Below are positions 28,670 through 37,477 of a stretch of DNA of 64,000 nt, in pieces. The stretch is from JAQUPP01 sp041649955 (GTDB taxonomy: Bacteria > Patescibacteriota > Patescibacteriia > UBA2591 > JAQUPP01). The notes below the pieces were generated by a model. The model ran no database searches, had not been told where the DNA came from, and saw nothing but the letters and a program-made list of their open reading frames with translations. Numbering within the stretch: the first letter of the stretch is position 1; every line of letters starts with the position of its first letter. Made by a program: the position numbers and the translations under genes. The stretch covers positions 50,332 to 114,331 of the forward strand of contig JBAZMD010000002.1 of assembly GCA_041649955.1 (NCBI GenBank). Reading direction: 5' to 3'.

Positions 28670-28698
28670 TTGACAAAACGCTCGTTTAATAATATTAT
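28670..28698 (+). promoter_or_regulatory. Promoter giving a leaderless transketolase mRNA
   Basis: TTGACA, a 17-nt spacer and TATTAT, only 6 nt before the ATG at 28705. The start point should coincide with the start codon. No Shine-Dalgarno is possible. Confidence 0.7.
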
Positions 28699-28704
28699 AG
28701 TATT

Positions 28705-29532
28705 ATGGTTTCTTCAACTCACAAAGAAATTATTCGCTGCCAAAACATAGCCAAAGACATCAGAAAGACAATAATTGATATAATTTATCAAACCAAGGGC
28801 CCGCATCTCGGTTCATCTTTTTCTATAGTTGATATTCTGGTAACGCTTTATTTTAAAATTTTAGTCATAGATCCTAAAAATCCATATAAAAAAAATCGGG
28901 ATATATTTATTTTAAGCAAGGGTCATGCCGTGCCAGCTCTATATCCGATTTTAGCTAAAAAGGGTTTTTTCTCTGATAAATTATTAAAAAAATTTGCTAT
29001 CAATGATTGTATATTTGAACAACATCCCAGCCGCGATGTCGCCAAAGGAATTGAAGTTACTACTGGATCGCTGGGAAACGGCTTATCAATAGGAGCAGGT
29101 CTGGCCTTAGCGGCTAAATATGACAAATCTAAACGCAGAGTTTTTGTTCTTTTAGGCGATGGAGAATTGGACGAAGGATCAAACTGGGAAGCAGCCTTGT
29201 TTGCCAGTCATCATAAATTAGATAATTTAATCGCTATTGTAGATTATAATAAACTTCAAATACTTGGAGCCGTGGACAAAGTTTTAGGGTTAGAACCCTT
29301 GGCCAAAAAATGGCAATCATTTGGCTGGGAAACGAAAGAATTAGATGGCCATAATTTCCAACAAATGATTAACGCGCTGAGCCGCCTTCCTTTTAAAAAA
29401 GGAAAACCAAATATAATTATTGCTCATACCATTAAAGGCAAGGGAGTTTCTTTTATGGAAAATCAGCTTGTTTGGCATTCTAAATGTCCCAATGAAGAAG
29501 AATATAAAAAAGCCATAAAAGAATTGTCATAA
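28705..29532 (+). CDS. Transketolase, N-terminal subunit
   Basis: 275-residue thiamine-diphosphate-binding half of a split transketolase. Visible are GSSFSIVDILVTLYF, LSKGHAVPALYP, TGSLGNGLSIGAGLALA, and the ThDP/Mg motif GDGELDEGSNWEA...VDYNKLQ. It works with the pyrimidine-binding subunit at 30086 to move two-carbon units between sugars. Split forms in sugar loci may act on unusual ketoses. Transcribed from a promoter abutting the ATG. The partner gene is displaced by an inserted minus-strand gene. Confidence 0.92.
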   Translation: MVSSTHKEIIRCQNIAKDIRKTIIDIIYQTKGPHLGSSFSIVDILVTLYFKILVIDPKNPYKKNRDIFILSKGHAVPALYPILAKKGFFSDKLLKKFAINDCIFEQHPSRDVAKGIEVTTGSLGNGLSIGAGLALAAKYDKSKRRVFVLLGDGELDEGSNWEAALFASHHKLDNLIAIVDYNKLQILGAVDKVLGLEPLAKKWQSFGWETKELDGHNFQQMINALSRLPFKKGKPNIIIAHTIKGKGVSFMENQLVWHSKCPNEEEYKKAIKELS

Positions 29533-29554
29533 ATAAATAATTTACAAAAAAACA

Positions 29555-29590
29555 AATAAGCTGAGAGGATTGAATACCTTTCAGCTTATT
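29555..29590. terminator. Terminator of the 78-residue gene
   Basis: 14-bp stem (AATAAGCTGAGAGG with CCTTTCAGCTTATT, one G-T pair) and an 8-nt loop. On the minus strand it is followed by TTTGTTTTTTTG, directly after the stop of the 78-residue gene. It may also act on the plus strand after the transketolase N subunit. Confidence 0.75.
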
Positions 29591-29596
29591 ATTTTA

Positions 29597-29833
29597 TTAC
29601 ACAGCTATATGAAAAATTGTGAAATGATCTCCAAACCAACTATACTCTATACACCGGACCTTACCGCATTTATGACAAACATCTATTGTTACAAATCCCA
29701 CTATTAGGCTATTGGCAGATCCCTCAAATTGCACCATTCTTTCTCCGCAACATCTAAACCAGAAAGATCGTCCAACTTGTTTCATCCCGCCTAAGTTTAA
29801 TTTTTTTCTTAGCTGTTTATTAATCTTATCCAT
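29597..29833 (-). CDS. Small cysteine-rich (zinc-ribbon-like) protein
   Basis: 78 residues starting MDKINKQLRKK. I choose this ATG rather than one 30 bp upstream because a strong Shine-Dalgarno (AAAAAGGAGGGG) sits just before it. Cysteines occur as CC (FRCCGERM) and CxxC...C (CHKCGKVRC), suggesting one zinc site. The family is not recognised. It has its own promoter and terminator and lies antisense between the two transketolase subunit genes, as if inserted. Confidence 0.75.
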   Translation of the reverse strand: MDKINKQLRKKLNLGGMKQVGRSFWFRCCGERMVQFEGSANSLIVGFVTIDVCHKCGKVRCIEYSWFGDHFTIFHIAV

Positions 29834-29888
29834 TATTCCCCTCCTTTTTAAATTTTTTCTCAAATTCCATTTATTTGGAATTATTTAT

Positions 29889-29917
29889 ATAATAGCATAT
29901 TTTTAAGTTTTTGTCAA
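29889..29917 (-). promoter_or_regulatory. Promoter of the 78-residue gene
   Basis: Minus-strand TTGACA, a 17-nt spacer and TATTAT with an ATGC extended -10. It is nearly the same arrangement as the promoters at 58811-58839 and 61347-61375. Confidence 0.75.
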
Positions 29918-30085
29918 CCCTGCTATTAATTAAAGAGACTCTTGCTTTTTTTATTTTTAAGATTATAATCTTAATATATGCTTAAAAGACCCTTCTAAGC
30001 TAATAAGTTTTATGGAAATTAAAAAAAGGGATAAATTGATTAACTTCAGCCCTATAAGCAAATATGATTGAAATTATCAATAATT

Positions 30086-31003
30086 ATGAGAATAACATTT
30101 ATAAAAATTTTAAAAGAGGCAGCGCGAAAGAATAAAGATATTTTCTTGCTAACAGCTGATTTGGGAACTTTTTTCGGGGATTTTATCAAAGATTGCCCAA
30201 AACAATTTATTGATGTTGGCATAGCCGAAAGCAATATGATCGGCATGGCCGCAGGTATGGCTTTGGCTAAAAAAAATGTCTATTGTTATTCAATTATTCC
30301 ATTTTTAACCATGAGGCCATTGGAACAAATTAAAGTGGGGTTGTGCGCTCATAATTTAAATGTTAAATTATTGGGTGCAGGCGGAGGATTTGCGTATGGC
30401 TTGGAAGGTATGACTCATCACGCTATTGAAGATATTGCCATTATGAGATCCTTGCCGAATATGACCGTAGTGGCGCCAGGTGATTTATTAGAAGCCAAAG
30501 CTATCGCCAAAGAATCTGTTAATTACAAGGGTCCTTTATATATCAGGTTCGGTCAAGATAAAACTCCCAATATACATAAAAATTCAACTAAAATAAAAAT
30601 TGGTAAAGGAATTATTTTAAACAAAGGAAATAAAATAGCGCTTATTGCCACGGGCTCAATGTTGTCCCCTGCCAAAATTGTTTGCGATAATCTAACAAGT
30701 CAAGGCATTAGCACTACTCTGATCAGCATGCATACTGTTAAACCATTGGATGTAAATTTAATAAAAAAAATATTACGCCATAAAGCTATCTTTACCATTG
30801 AAGAACACAGTATAATCGGCGGTTTAGGCAGCGCAGTCGCGGAAACATTATTGGAATTAAATTATAAGGGTTTATTTAAAAGAATAGGATTGCCTGACGA
30901 ATATTCATGTTATAAGGGAAACCACGATTATCTTTGTAAAAAATATTGTCTCACGCCTGAAACAATAATTAATAAAATTTTAAAATTTAATAAAAAAATA
31001 TGA
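30086..31003 (+). CDS. Transketolase, C-terminal subunit
   Basis: Pyrimidine-binding and C-terminal domains of a split transketolase (about 305 residues). Visible are FLLTADLGTFF, DVGIAESNMIGMAAGMAL (catalytic Glu of the ThDP site), GLEGMTHHAIEDIAIMRSLPNMTVV, and a C-terminal LISMHTVKPLD and EEHSIIGGLGSAVAE. I start at the ATG at 30086 (MRITFIKILKEAA), typical for the family; an upstream TTG at 30068 is in frame but unneeded. It is normally adjacent to its partner gene but here lies 553 bp away. Overlaps the next gene by 4 bp. Confidence 0.92.
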   Translation: MRITFIKILKEAARKNKDIFLLTADLGTFFGDFIKDCPKQFIDVGIAESNMIGMAAGMALAKKNVYCYSIIPFLTMRPLEQIKVGLCAHNLNVKLLGAGGGFAYGLEGMTHHAIEDIAIMRSLPNMTVVAPGDLLEAKAIAKESVNYKGPLYIRFGQDKTPNIHKNSTKIKIGKGIILNKGNKIALIATGSMLSPAKIVCDNLTSQGISTTLISMHTVKPLDVNLIKKILRHKAIFTIEEHSIIGGLGSAVAETLLELNYKGLFKRIGLPDEYSCYKGNHDYLCKKYCLTPETIINKILKFNKKI

Positions 31004-31764
31004 CTTTAAAAAATAAAATTATCGCTCCTCAAGGAGGACTGAGAACAGGAAATGAAAAAGATGAATTAATAAAAATAACTCAAATTTTTAACAATAACTC
31101 CGATACAATAGATAAAAAATTAGAAAATTTCCCAAAATATATCAGAAGACAAAAACTTACGCGTCTTTTGGCTTTGTATGAAATTTTCAAAAAAGTATCA
31201 AATATCAAAGGATCTATCATAGAATGCGGAGTTCACGACGGTTTCGGCTTGATGTCATGGGCAAAATTCAGTGCAATCCTTGAACCAATAAATTTAACGC
31301 GAAGAATTTATGGATTTGACACTTTTGAAGGGTTTCCTTCTCTTTCTCAAGAAGATAAAAATCAGTCTTCTAAAATAAAAATGGGCGACCTTAAAGCAAA
31401 TTCATATAATGAACTCTTGGAATTGATTAAAATTTATGATTCTACTCGACCATTAGGGCACGTTAATAAAGTTCAACTTGTAAAAGGAGATGCCTTAAAA
31501 ACTATTCCCAAATTTGTTAAAGAAAATCAACATTTAGTAGTTAGCTTGTTATTTTTAGATTTTGATTTATTCAAGCCTACAAAAGTTGCAATTGAAAACT
31601 TCTATCCAAGAATGCCCAAAGGATCTATCATCGCCTTTGACGAATTGGATAATCCCATTTGGCCCGGTGAAACAATGGCTCTTCTTAAAACAATCGGCAT
31701 TAATAAATTGAAAATAGAAAGATTGGATTTTGATCCGTATATAGGATACGCCGTAATTAAATAA
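31000..31764 (+). CDS. TylF-type sugar O-methyltransferase
   Basis: 254 residues of the same family as the gene at 26203. The SAM-binding segment is GSIIECGVHDGFGLMSWA, then RIYGFDTFEGFPSLSQED and the SLLFLDFDLFKPTKVAIENF metal-site region, then GSIIAFDEL. It matches the variant found with dTDP-6-deoxy-sugar 3-O-methyltransferases. Starts within the last codon of the transketolase subunit gene (4-bp overlap), so it is co-translated. Confidence 0.86.
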   Translation: MTLKNKIIAPQGGLRTGNEKDELIKITQIFNNNSDTIDKKLENFPKYIRRQKLTRLLALYEIFKKVSNIKGSIIECGVHDGFGLMSWAKFSAILEPINLTRRIYGFDTFEGFPSLSQEDKNQSSKIKMGDLKANSYNELLELIKIYDSTRPLGHVNKVQLVKGDALKTIPKFVKENQHLVVSLLFLDFDLFKPTKVAIENFYPRMPKGSIIAFDELDNPIWPGETMALLKTIGINKLKIERLDFDPYIGYAVIK

Positions 31765-31779
31765 AATAATTTTAAAGAA

Positions 31780-33639
31780 ATGTCTTATCAAGAAATAAAA
31801 AATAAAATCTTTACTAAAACCACAGCCAAAAGAACTATTTTTTTCTTATTAGGCGATGTTATTTTTATAATGCTCGCCTGCTGGCTGAGTTTTTTGCTGC
31901 GTTTTGACGGAAAAATTTCTGCTCAATATTTTCCAATGATAAAAGGATTTATTGAACTGACTATTCCGTTGATTATTTTATTTTTTTGGCTGGAAAGACT
32001 TTATGCCATTAGCTGGTCTTTTGTCAGTATTTCAGAACTTTTTAAACTTGGACGAGCCGTAATAATCAGTTTTCTTTTGATTGGAGCAACTATTTATATT
32101 TTAAAAATTTTTCCTCTTTTTGAAGGATTCCCCCGTTCTATCATTTTTATCACCGCCTTTTTAACATTTCTCTTGACCGGCGGGTTGCGCTTTTCCAAAA
32201 GAATTTATCTTCATCAATTTCAGCGCAGCGCCCCGCGCGGCAAATCTGTTTTAATCGCCGGATCCGGAGACGCTGCCGAACAATTAGTGCGGCATATTAT
32301 TACTTCAACAGACAGTCCTTATTTTATTATCGGTTTGGTTGATGATAATCCGATGAAACAAGGAGTGCTTATTCATGGGATAAAAGTTTTAGGGAAAATG
32401 GCCGATATTCCAAAAATTGTCAAAAAATATGAAATTAATGAATTGATTATTGCCATGCCGTCAGTTCAGCAAGAAGTTGTCAGAAAAACCGTAAAATTAG
32501 CCCGCGAAGCCGGTATTCAAAAAATTAAAATTTTACCCAGTACCAGAGAAATTTTGGATGAAAAAGTAAATCTAAAACATCTACGCGACGTTTCAATTGA
32601 AGATTTGCTCGGCAGAGAACCGATTAAAATTGACACTCAAGCCATTCAAAATTTTATCAGCGGAAAAACAGTTTTAGTAACCGGCGCGGCCGGTTCTATC
32701 GGTTCCCATCTTTGCCAGGAAATTTTAAAATTTAATCCTCGCTGTCTTATCGTCCTTGATCAAAATGAAACAGGACTTTTCCATCTTGGACGAGATCTCA
32801 ATAAGGATTTTCCAAATATTACAAAAAATTTTGAAATCGGCGATATTTGCGATAAAAATAAAATAGATTGGCTGTTTGAAACCACAAAACCAAATGTTGT
32901 TTTTCACGCCGCAGCCTATAAACATGTACCGGTGATGGAATCACATCCCTTGGAAGCGATTAAAAACAATGTTTTTGGCACGTTAACATTAGCTCAAGCA
33001 GCAATAAAACACGGAGTCGATAAATTTGTTCTTATTTCCACTGATAAAGCGGTAAATCCAACTTCAGTTATGGGCGCGACCAAGCAAGTCGGAGAAATGA
33101 TTTGTCTCTGGCTGAACAAAAAAAATCTGACTAAATTCTGCGCTGTTCGCTTTGGCAATGTTTTGGACAGCCAAGGCAATGTGGTTGGAATTTTTGAAGA
33201 ACAAATTAAAAAAGGCGGTCCGGTTGAAGTGACCCACCCGGAAATGAAAAGATATTTTATGGTCACTTCCGAGGCTTGTTTATTGGTAATGCAGGCCGGC
33301 GCTCTGGGTCAAGGAGGCGAAGTTTTTGTTTTAGATATGGGCCAGCCGATTAAAATAGTGGATTTGGCGAGAGAAATGATCAGACTGGCCGGCTATGAGT
33401 CTGATGTTGATATTCCCATTGTTTTCACTCAAATGCGCCCGGGCGAAAAATTATTTGAAGAAATTTTAACAAATTCTGAAATACCGACCAAACATGAAAA
33501 AATATTCATGGCTAAACTCTCTGATTTTGACGAGAAAAAAATAACCCAAGGACTTGAAAACTTTCAGCAAGCTCTTGATAAAATGGATAAAAACAGTATA
33601 ATTAAAATATTGAAAGAAATCATTCCAACATATAAATAA
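31780..33639 (+). CDS. Nucleotide-sugar dehydratase, CapD/WbpM family
   Basis: 619 residues. Four N-terminal membrane segments (residues ~20-140), a CoA-binding-like Rossmann domain (SVLIAGSGDAAEQLVRHI), then an SDR catalytic domain with VTGAAGSIGSHLC, DQNETGLFHL, HAAAYKHVPVMESHP, and SPVMGATK-type STDKAVNPTSVMGATKQ. Full-length membrane-bound members are UDP-GlcNAc 4,6-dehydratases that feed deoxy- and amino-sugar synthesis. In this protein the usual active-site Tyr of YxxxK appears as Met (VMGATK), as in WbpM-type enzymes. It sits near the end of the polysaccharide locus. Confidence 0.92.
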   Translation: MSYQEIKNKIFTKTTAKRTIFFLLGDVIFIMLACWLSFLLRFDGKISAQYFPMIKGFIELTIPLIILFFWLERLYAISWSFVSISELFKLGRAVIISFLLIGATIYILKIFPLFEGFPRSIIFITAFLTFLLTGGLRFSKRIYLHQFQRSAPRGKSVLIAGSGDAAEQLVRHIITSTDSPYFIIGLVDDNPMKQGVLIHGIKVLGKMADIPKIVKKYEINELIIAMPSVQQEVVRKTVKLAREAGIQKIKILPSTREILDEKVNLKHLRDVSIEDLLGREPIKIDTQAIQNFISGKTVLVTGAAGSIGSHLCQEILKFNPRCLIVLDQNETGLFHLGRDLNKDFPNITKNFEIGDICDKNKIDWLFETTKPNVVFHAAAYKHVPVMESHPLEAIKNNVFGTLTLAQAAIKHGVDKFVLISTDKAVNPTSVMGATKQVGEMICLWLNKKNLTKFCAVRFGNVLDSQGNVVGIFEEQIKKGGPVEVTHPEMKRYFMVTSEACLLVMQAGALGQGGEVFVLDMGQPIKIVDLAREMIRLAGYESDVDIPIVFTQMRPGEKLFEEILTNSEIPTKHEKIFMAKLSDFDEKKITQGLENFQQALDKMDKNSIIKILKEIIPTYK

Positions 33640-33660
33640 CGAATAACAAATCAAAAAAAT

Positions 33661-34596
33661 ATGGAAAATCAAGAAAAAAATTATAACAATAAAGAAGAAG
33701 TTGATTTAAAAGATTATATTAATGTCATTGTAAAAAGAAAACGGGTAATTATCACGATTTTTTTTGTCTCCGTCATTGTGGCGGTTATTGTTAGTTTTTT
33801 AATGCCCAAAACTTTTGAAGCTGTGACCCTGATTAAATTAGGCCAGATAAGAAATCAAGCCGTGTTTATTAATTTGGAAAATATAGATGATATTAAAGCA
33901 GTTTTTTCCCGTGAAAATACTTTAAAAGAAATTGCTTTAAAATTAGGATTGCCGGCTAACACCTCTTTGGCGAAGATAACGAAAATTTTTTCTATAGAAC
34001 CTGTGGAAAAAACATCTCTTTTGAAAATAAAAGGCCGCGGTACCACGCCGCAAAAAGCGCTGGAAACCACTAATTTAATCGCCGGCTTTCTTATTGATCG
34101 ACATCAAAATCTATTCTTAGAAGCAGAAAAAACTCTTAATCAGGAAATAGAAACCATTACCGCAAACCAAGAGAAGATTAAAAAAGATATTGAACAAATA
34201 AAAACAGAAATAGCTAGACTTGATAATGACACTAAATTTTACACAAAAGAAATTAGTCGACGCGCTGAAGCTCAATCTGAAGGACAGGGTCAAGTAGCCC
34301 AAGCCTACATCCAACTTTTGGCAGGGGTTAAAGATGCAAAAGATGCAAAAGATCAGCAAATTTCCGATTTTGAACAACAATCAATCCTTCTTAACCAGAC
34401 TCTTCAGCAAAAAAAATACGAAAAAACTTATCAAGTAAAGCCGACAACCATTGAAGTGCCTGCTACCACGCCTGATAAAAAAATTGCGCCCAAAAGAGCG
34501 CAAAATATTGCAATCGCCGGAATACTAGGACTTTTTATCGGCATTCTTTGGGCTTTTATGGCTGAATATTACGAAAAAAATTTAAAGAAAAAATAA
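33661..34596 (+). CDS. Wzz-type chain-length determinant
   Basis: 311-residue polysaccharide co-polymerase. Cytoplasmic N-terminus with YINVIVKRKRVIITIFFVSVIVAVIVSF (first membrane helix), a periplasmic region with long coiled coil (residues ~150-250, including a KDAKDAKD repeat), and a C-terminal helix AIAGILGLFIGILWAFMAEYY. No tyrosine-kinase domain is fused. Predicted to set chain length together with the Wzy polymerase. Last gene of the plus-strand locus; a bidirectional terminator follows. Confidence 0.88.
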   Translation: MENQEKNYNNKEEVDLKDYINVIVKRKRVIITIFFVSVIVAVIVSFLMPKTFEAVTLIKLGQIRNQAVFINLENIDDIKAVFSRENTLKEIALKLGLPANTSLAKITKIFSIEPVEKTSLLKIKGRGTTPQKALETTNLIAGFLIDRHQNLFLEAEKTLNQEIETITANQEKIKKDIEQIKTEIARLDNDTKFYTKEISRRAEAQSEGQGQVAQAYIQLLAGVKDAKDAKDQQISDFEQQSILLNQTLQQKKYEKTYQVKPTTIEVPATTPDKKIAPKRAQNIAIAGILGLFIGILWAFMAEYYEKNLKKK

Positions 34597-34612
34597 ATAA
34601 TTCATTAAACTA

Positions 34613-34642
34613 AAAAATACTCCGCTTAAGCGGAGTATTTTT
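34613..34642. terminator. Bidirectional terminator between the polysaccharide locus and recA
   Basis: Perfect 30-bp palindrome with half-site AAATACTCCGCTT and T-runs on both sides, placed between convergent genes. Confidence 0.9.
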
Positions 34643-34658
34643 ATTATCTTGAAATTTA

Positions 34659-35687
34659 TTACTTCTTTTCTTTGGCAGCCTGAATAATATTCTTTTTCAG
34701 TTCTTGAGCGATTTTCGGATTTTCTTTCAAAAATAATTTAGGTGCTTCTTGACCCACGCCGAGTTTAACATCTCCATAGCTTAAAGTGTTGCCTGTTTTT
34801 TTAACTAAATTATATTTAAGACCAAGATTTATTAAATCACCCGTGCGAGAGATTCCTTCATTATACATAATTTCAAACTCGCAAGTTGTAAACGGCGGGG
34901 CGACTTTATTTTTAACTATTTTAACGCGTACTTTATTGCCAATCACTTCATCGCCTCTTTTAAGCTGAGCCAAACGGCGCAATTCAATTCGCACTGAAGA
35001 ATAAAATTTAAGAGCCATCCCGCCGGTAGTGGTTTCCGGATTGCCGAAAAATACGCCTATTTTCATTCTGATTTGATTGATAAAAATAACGCAAGTATGA
35101 GTTTTACTGACAATGGCCGTCAATTTTCTTAAGGCTTGGCTCATTAATCGCGCTTGCAAGCCCATTTGCGAATCACCCATTTCTCCTTCAATCTCCTTTT
35201 GCGGCGTCAGAGCAGCCACAGAATCAATCACAATCACATCTACGCCATTAGAGCGGACCAAGGTCTCAACAATCTCTAAAGCTTGCTCACCAGTGTCCGG
35301 TTGAGAGATTAAAAGATCATCAATTTTAACGCCTATTTTTTTGGCATATTCCGGGTCCAAAGCGTGCTCGGCATCAACATAAGCGGCCACTCCGCCCATT
35401 TTTTGAGCTTCAGCCACTACATAAAGCGCTAAAGTGCTTTTGCCTGACATTTCCGGACCAAAAATTTCAATTATTCTGCCTTTTGGCACTCCGCCCGCAC
35501 CCAAAGCCAAATCCAAAGATAAGCATCCGGTAGGAATAACTTCAACGTCCATTCTTCTGGCCTCGCCTAATTTCATAATTGATCCCTCTCCAAACCTGGA
35601 TTGTATTTGTTCAATCGCCGATTGAGCGGCTTTTTGGCGATCAGTAGTTTTTGAATCTTCTTTTTTTTCTTCTTCTTTTTTAACCAT
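34659..35687 (-). CDS. recA: Recombinase RecA
   Basis: 342 residues, normal length. Walker A GPEMSGKSTLALYV (residues ~66-79; note Met where many RecA have Ser), AYVDAEHALDPEYA, Walker B VDVIVIDSVAAL, the L1 region GEMGDSQMGLQARLMSQ, and the L2 FINQIRMKIGVFFGNPETTTGG. Binds single-stranded DNA and catalyses strand exchange and LexA-type cleavage. Lies 26 bp behind gmd on the same strand, an unusual neighbour. No Shine-Dalgarno before the ATG. Confidence 0.98.
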   Translation of the reverse strand: MVKKEEEKKEDSKTTDRQKAAQSAIEQIQSRFGEGSIMKLGEARRMDVEVIPTGCLSLDLALGAGGVPKGRIIEIFGPEMSGKSTLALYVVAEAQKMGGVAAYVDAEHALDPEYAKKIGVKIDDLLISQPDTGEQALEIVETLVRSNGVDVIVIDSVAALTPQKEIEGEMGDSQMGLQARLMSQALRKLTAIVSKTHTCVIFINQIRMKIGVFFGNPETTTGGMALKFYSSVRIELRRLAQLKRGDEVIGNKVRVKIVKNKVAPPFTTCEFEIMYNEGISRTGDLINLGLKYNLVKKTGNTLSYGDVKLGVGQEAPKLFLKENPKIAQELKKNIIQAAKEKK

Positions 35688-35713
35688 ATATTATTTTAAA
35701 ACTAATTATTAAT

Positions 35714-36718
35714 TTATTTGTTAAATTCTTTTTTGGCTAATTCAAAATCTGCATCAACCATTATTTTTACCAATTCTTTGAATTTAATTTTCGGCTGCCA
35801 ACCTAAGACTTTTTTTGCTTTGGTAATATTACCGCATAAAATATCCACTTCAGCCGGACGCAAATATTTTTTATCTTGTTTGACATATTTTTTCCAATCT
35901 AATCCCAAAGATTCAAACGCTGCCTCAACGAATTCCTTGACCGAATGAGTTTCGCCGGTTGCAATCACAAAATCATCAGCTTTTTTTTGCTGCAACATCA
36001 GATACATTGCTTTAACATATTCTGATGCATAACCCCAATCCCGACGGGCTTCCAAATTTCCCAATGTTAAATTTTTCTGCAATCCCAATTTGATTCTGGC
36101 CGCAGCCTTGGTTATTTTCCGCGTAACGAAATTATCACCCCTGCGCTCTGATTCATGATTGAATAAAATGCCATTACAAGCGAAAATACCATAACTTTCA
36201 CGATAATTTTTGGTTATCCAATAACCATAAAGCTTTGCCACGCCGTAAGGACTGCGCGGATGAAATTCGGTATTTTCATTTTGGGGAAATTCTTTTATCT
36301 TGCCGAATATCTCGCTGGAACTGGCTTGATAAAATTTAATTTTTTTATCTATTTTTCTGATAGCTTCTAAAATTCTTAAAACTCCGACCGCTGTTACATC
36401 AGCCGTATAAGCAGGCATTTCAAAACTGATTTTAACATCGCTCTGAGCGGCTAAATTATAAATCTCGGTCGGTCGGATATCTTGAATCAAATGAAAAAGG
36501 CGGCTGGCATCGCTTAAATCGCCCCAATGAAGAAAAATTCTTTTTTGATAGCGAGAATCATCCAATAAATATTGGATTCTTTCCAAATTGGAATTACTGC
36601 TGCGGCGAACCAAACCGTGCACTTCATATCCTTTATCTAAAAGCAATTCCGCTAAATAAGAACCGTCTTGACCGGTTATACCGGTAATAAAAGCTATTTT
36701 TTTATTTTTATTAGACAT
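35714..36718 (-). CDS. gmd: GDP-mannose 4,6-dehydratase
   Basis: 334-residue SDR enzyme converting GDP-D-mannose to GDP-4-keto-6-deoxymannose, precursor of GDP-fucose, rhamnose or perosamine. Motifs are GITGQDGSYLAELLL, VHGLVRRSSNSN, NLAAQSDVKISFEMP, QASSSEIFGK, the YxxxK in SPYGVAKLYGYW, and NHESERRGDNFVTRKI. It has no partner GDP-sugar reductase or transaminase in the window, so the downstream product is unknown. Located between the RodZ-like gene and recA. Confidence 0.95.
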   Translation of the reverse strand: MSNKNKKIAFITGITGQDGSYLAELLLDKGYEVHGLVRRSSNSNLERIQYLLDDSRYQKRIFLHWGDLSDASRLFHLIQDIRPTEIYNLAAQSDVKISFEMPAYTADVTAVGVLRILEAIRKIDKKIKFYQASSSEIFGKIKEFPQNENTEFHPRSPYGVAKLYGYWITKNYRESYGIFACNGILFNHESERRGDNFVTRKITKAAARIKLGLQKNLTLGNLEARRDWGYASEYVKAMYLMLQQKKADDFVIATGETHSVKEFVEAAFESLGLDWKKYVKQDKKYLRPAEVDILCGNITKAKKVLGWQPKIKFKELVKIMVDADFELAKKEFNK

Positions 36719-36750
36719 ACATTTTATTTTTTAAAAATTGATTTTTGGTT

Positions 36751-36792
36751 CTAAGAAGCTAAAAAGCTACAAGCTACAAGCTAAGAAGCTGA
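36751..36792. repeat. AAGCT-rich short repeat (family B), intergenic
   Basis: Repeats of the form AAGCTACAAGCTAAGAAGCT fill the 80-bp gap between gmd and the RodZ-like gene. Similar units occur at 61523-61648 and inside coding regions at 939-978 and 48581-48629. Confidence 0.6.
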
Positions 36793-36798
36793 TTTCTA

Positions 36799-37470
36799 TT
36801 ATTCTACAATAATTTGGCGCTTAATAATTCGTTCTCTTGAATATTTCTTTTTGGCTGAAATTTCAATATTATTTATGCCTCTTTCAAGTTCCAATTTCAC
36901 TTTGAAATAATCATTTGTCATATCATCAATCTTTTGCTTGTTAATAAACACCTCCACTCCCTCTCCCACTTTTCCTTCAATTATTAATGAGGTTTCTTGA
37001 GTCACCAAATTTGTTCGGGGCGAAAAAAGTTGAATCTCAGGCGGAAAAATCAGTTTTTTCACGCCGAAAAAAAGATAAAGAAGAACTCCCAAGGTAACCA
37101 ATCCTATGAAAAAGTATTTTGAATTGAAAATATCAAAAAATTTTTCTTTGCCGAATTCAACCAAGGGCAATCTTCTGACTCTTTTGCTTTTTGTTTCTTT
37201 GATAATTGAATAAGAAGATTCTTTTTTCCACAGATTAACAACTTCTTCCGGATTAAATCCCAATAATTCTGCATATTGCAATAAAAATCCTCTCGTGTAA
37301 GTCGGGCTGGGTAATTTATAAAATTCGTCTTCTTCTAAAAGTTTTAAATATTTAGCCGGCACGCCTATTTTTCTTTCAACATCTTCCAAACTCCAACTTT
37401 CTGAGATTCTCTTATCGCGCAAAATAGTGCCCAAACTTTCAAATTTAATGGATTGGGTTCTAAAGGCCAT
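36799..37470 (-). CDS. RodZ-like HTH membrane protein
   Basis: 223 residues. N-terminal HTH_25-type domain (residues ~10-75; LRDKRISESWSLEDVERKIGVPAKYLKLLEE), one membrane helix at ~113-130 (FFIGLVTLGVLLYLFFG), and an extracytoplasmic beta-rich tail (~138-223) with Ig-like strands (TSLIIEGKVGEGVEVFINKQ). The layout matches RodZ, which links MreB to the envelope and influences cell shape. It follows ftsK by 7 bp, so the two are co-transcribed. Confidence 0.8.
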   Translation of the reverse strand: MAFRTQSIKFESLGTILRDKRISESWSLEDVERKIGVPAKYLKLLEEDEFYKLPSPTYTRGFLLQYAELLGFNPEEVVNLWKKESSYSIIKETKSKRVRRLPLVEFGKEKFFDIFNSKYFFIGLVTLGVLLYLFFGVKKLIFPPEIQLFSPRTNLVTQETSLIIEGKVGEGVEVFINKQKIDDMTNDYFKVKLELERGINNIEISAKKKYSRERIIKRQIIVE

Positions 37471-37477
37471 AATATTT

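Noticed and set aside
29943..29969. Plus-strand promoter (TTGCTT/TATAAT) before the transketolase C subunit
   Set aside because: The spacer is only 15 nt and the region overlaps the AT-rich edge of the inserted cassette; too weak to list as a feature.
30012..30071. 19-codon frame before the transketolase C subunit
   Set aside because: No ribosome site and no recognisable sequence; treated as possible insertion debris only.
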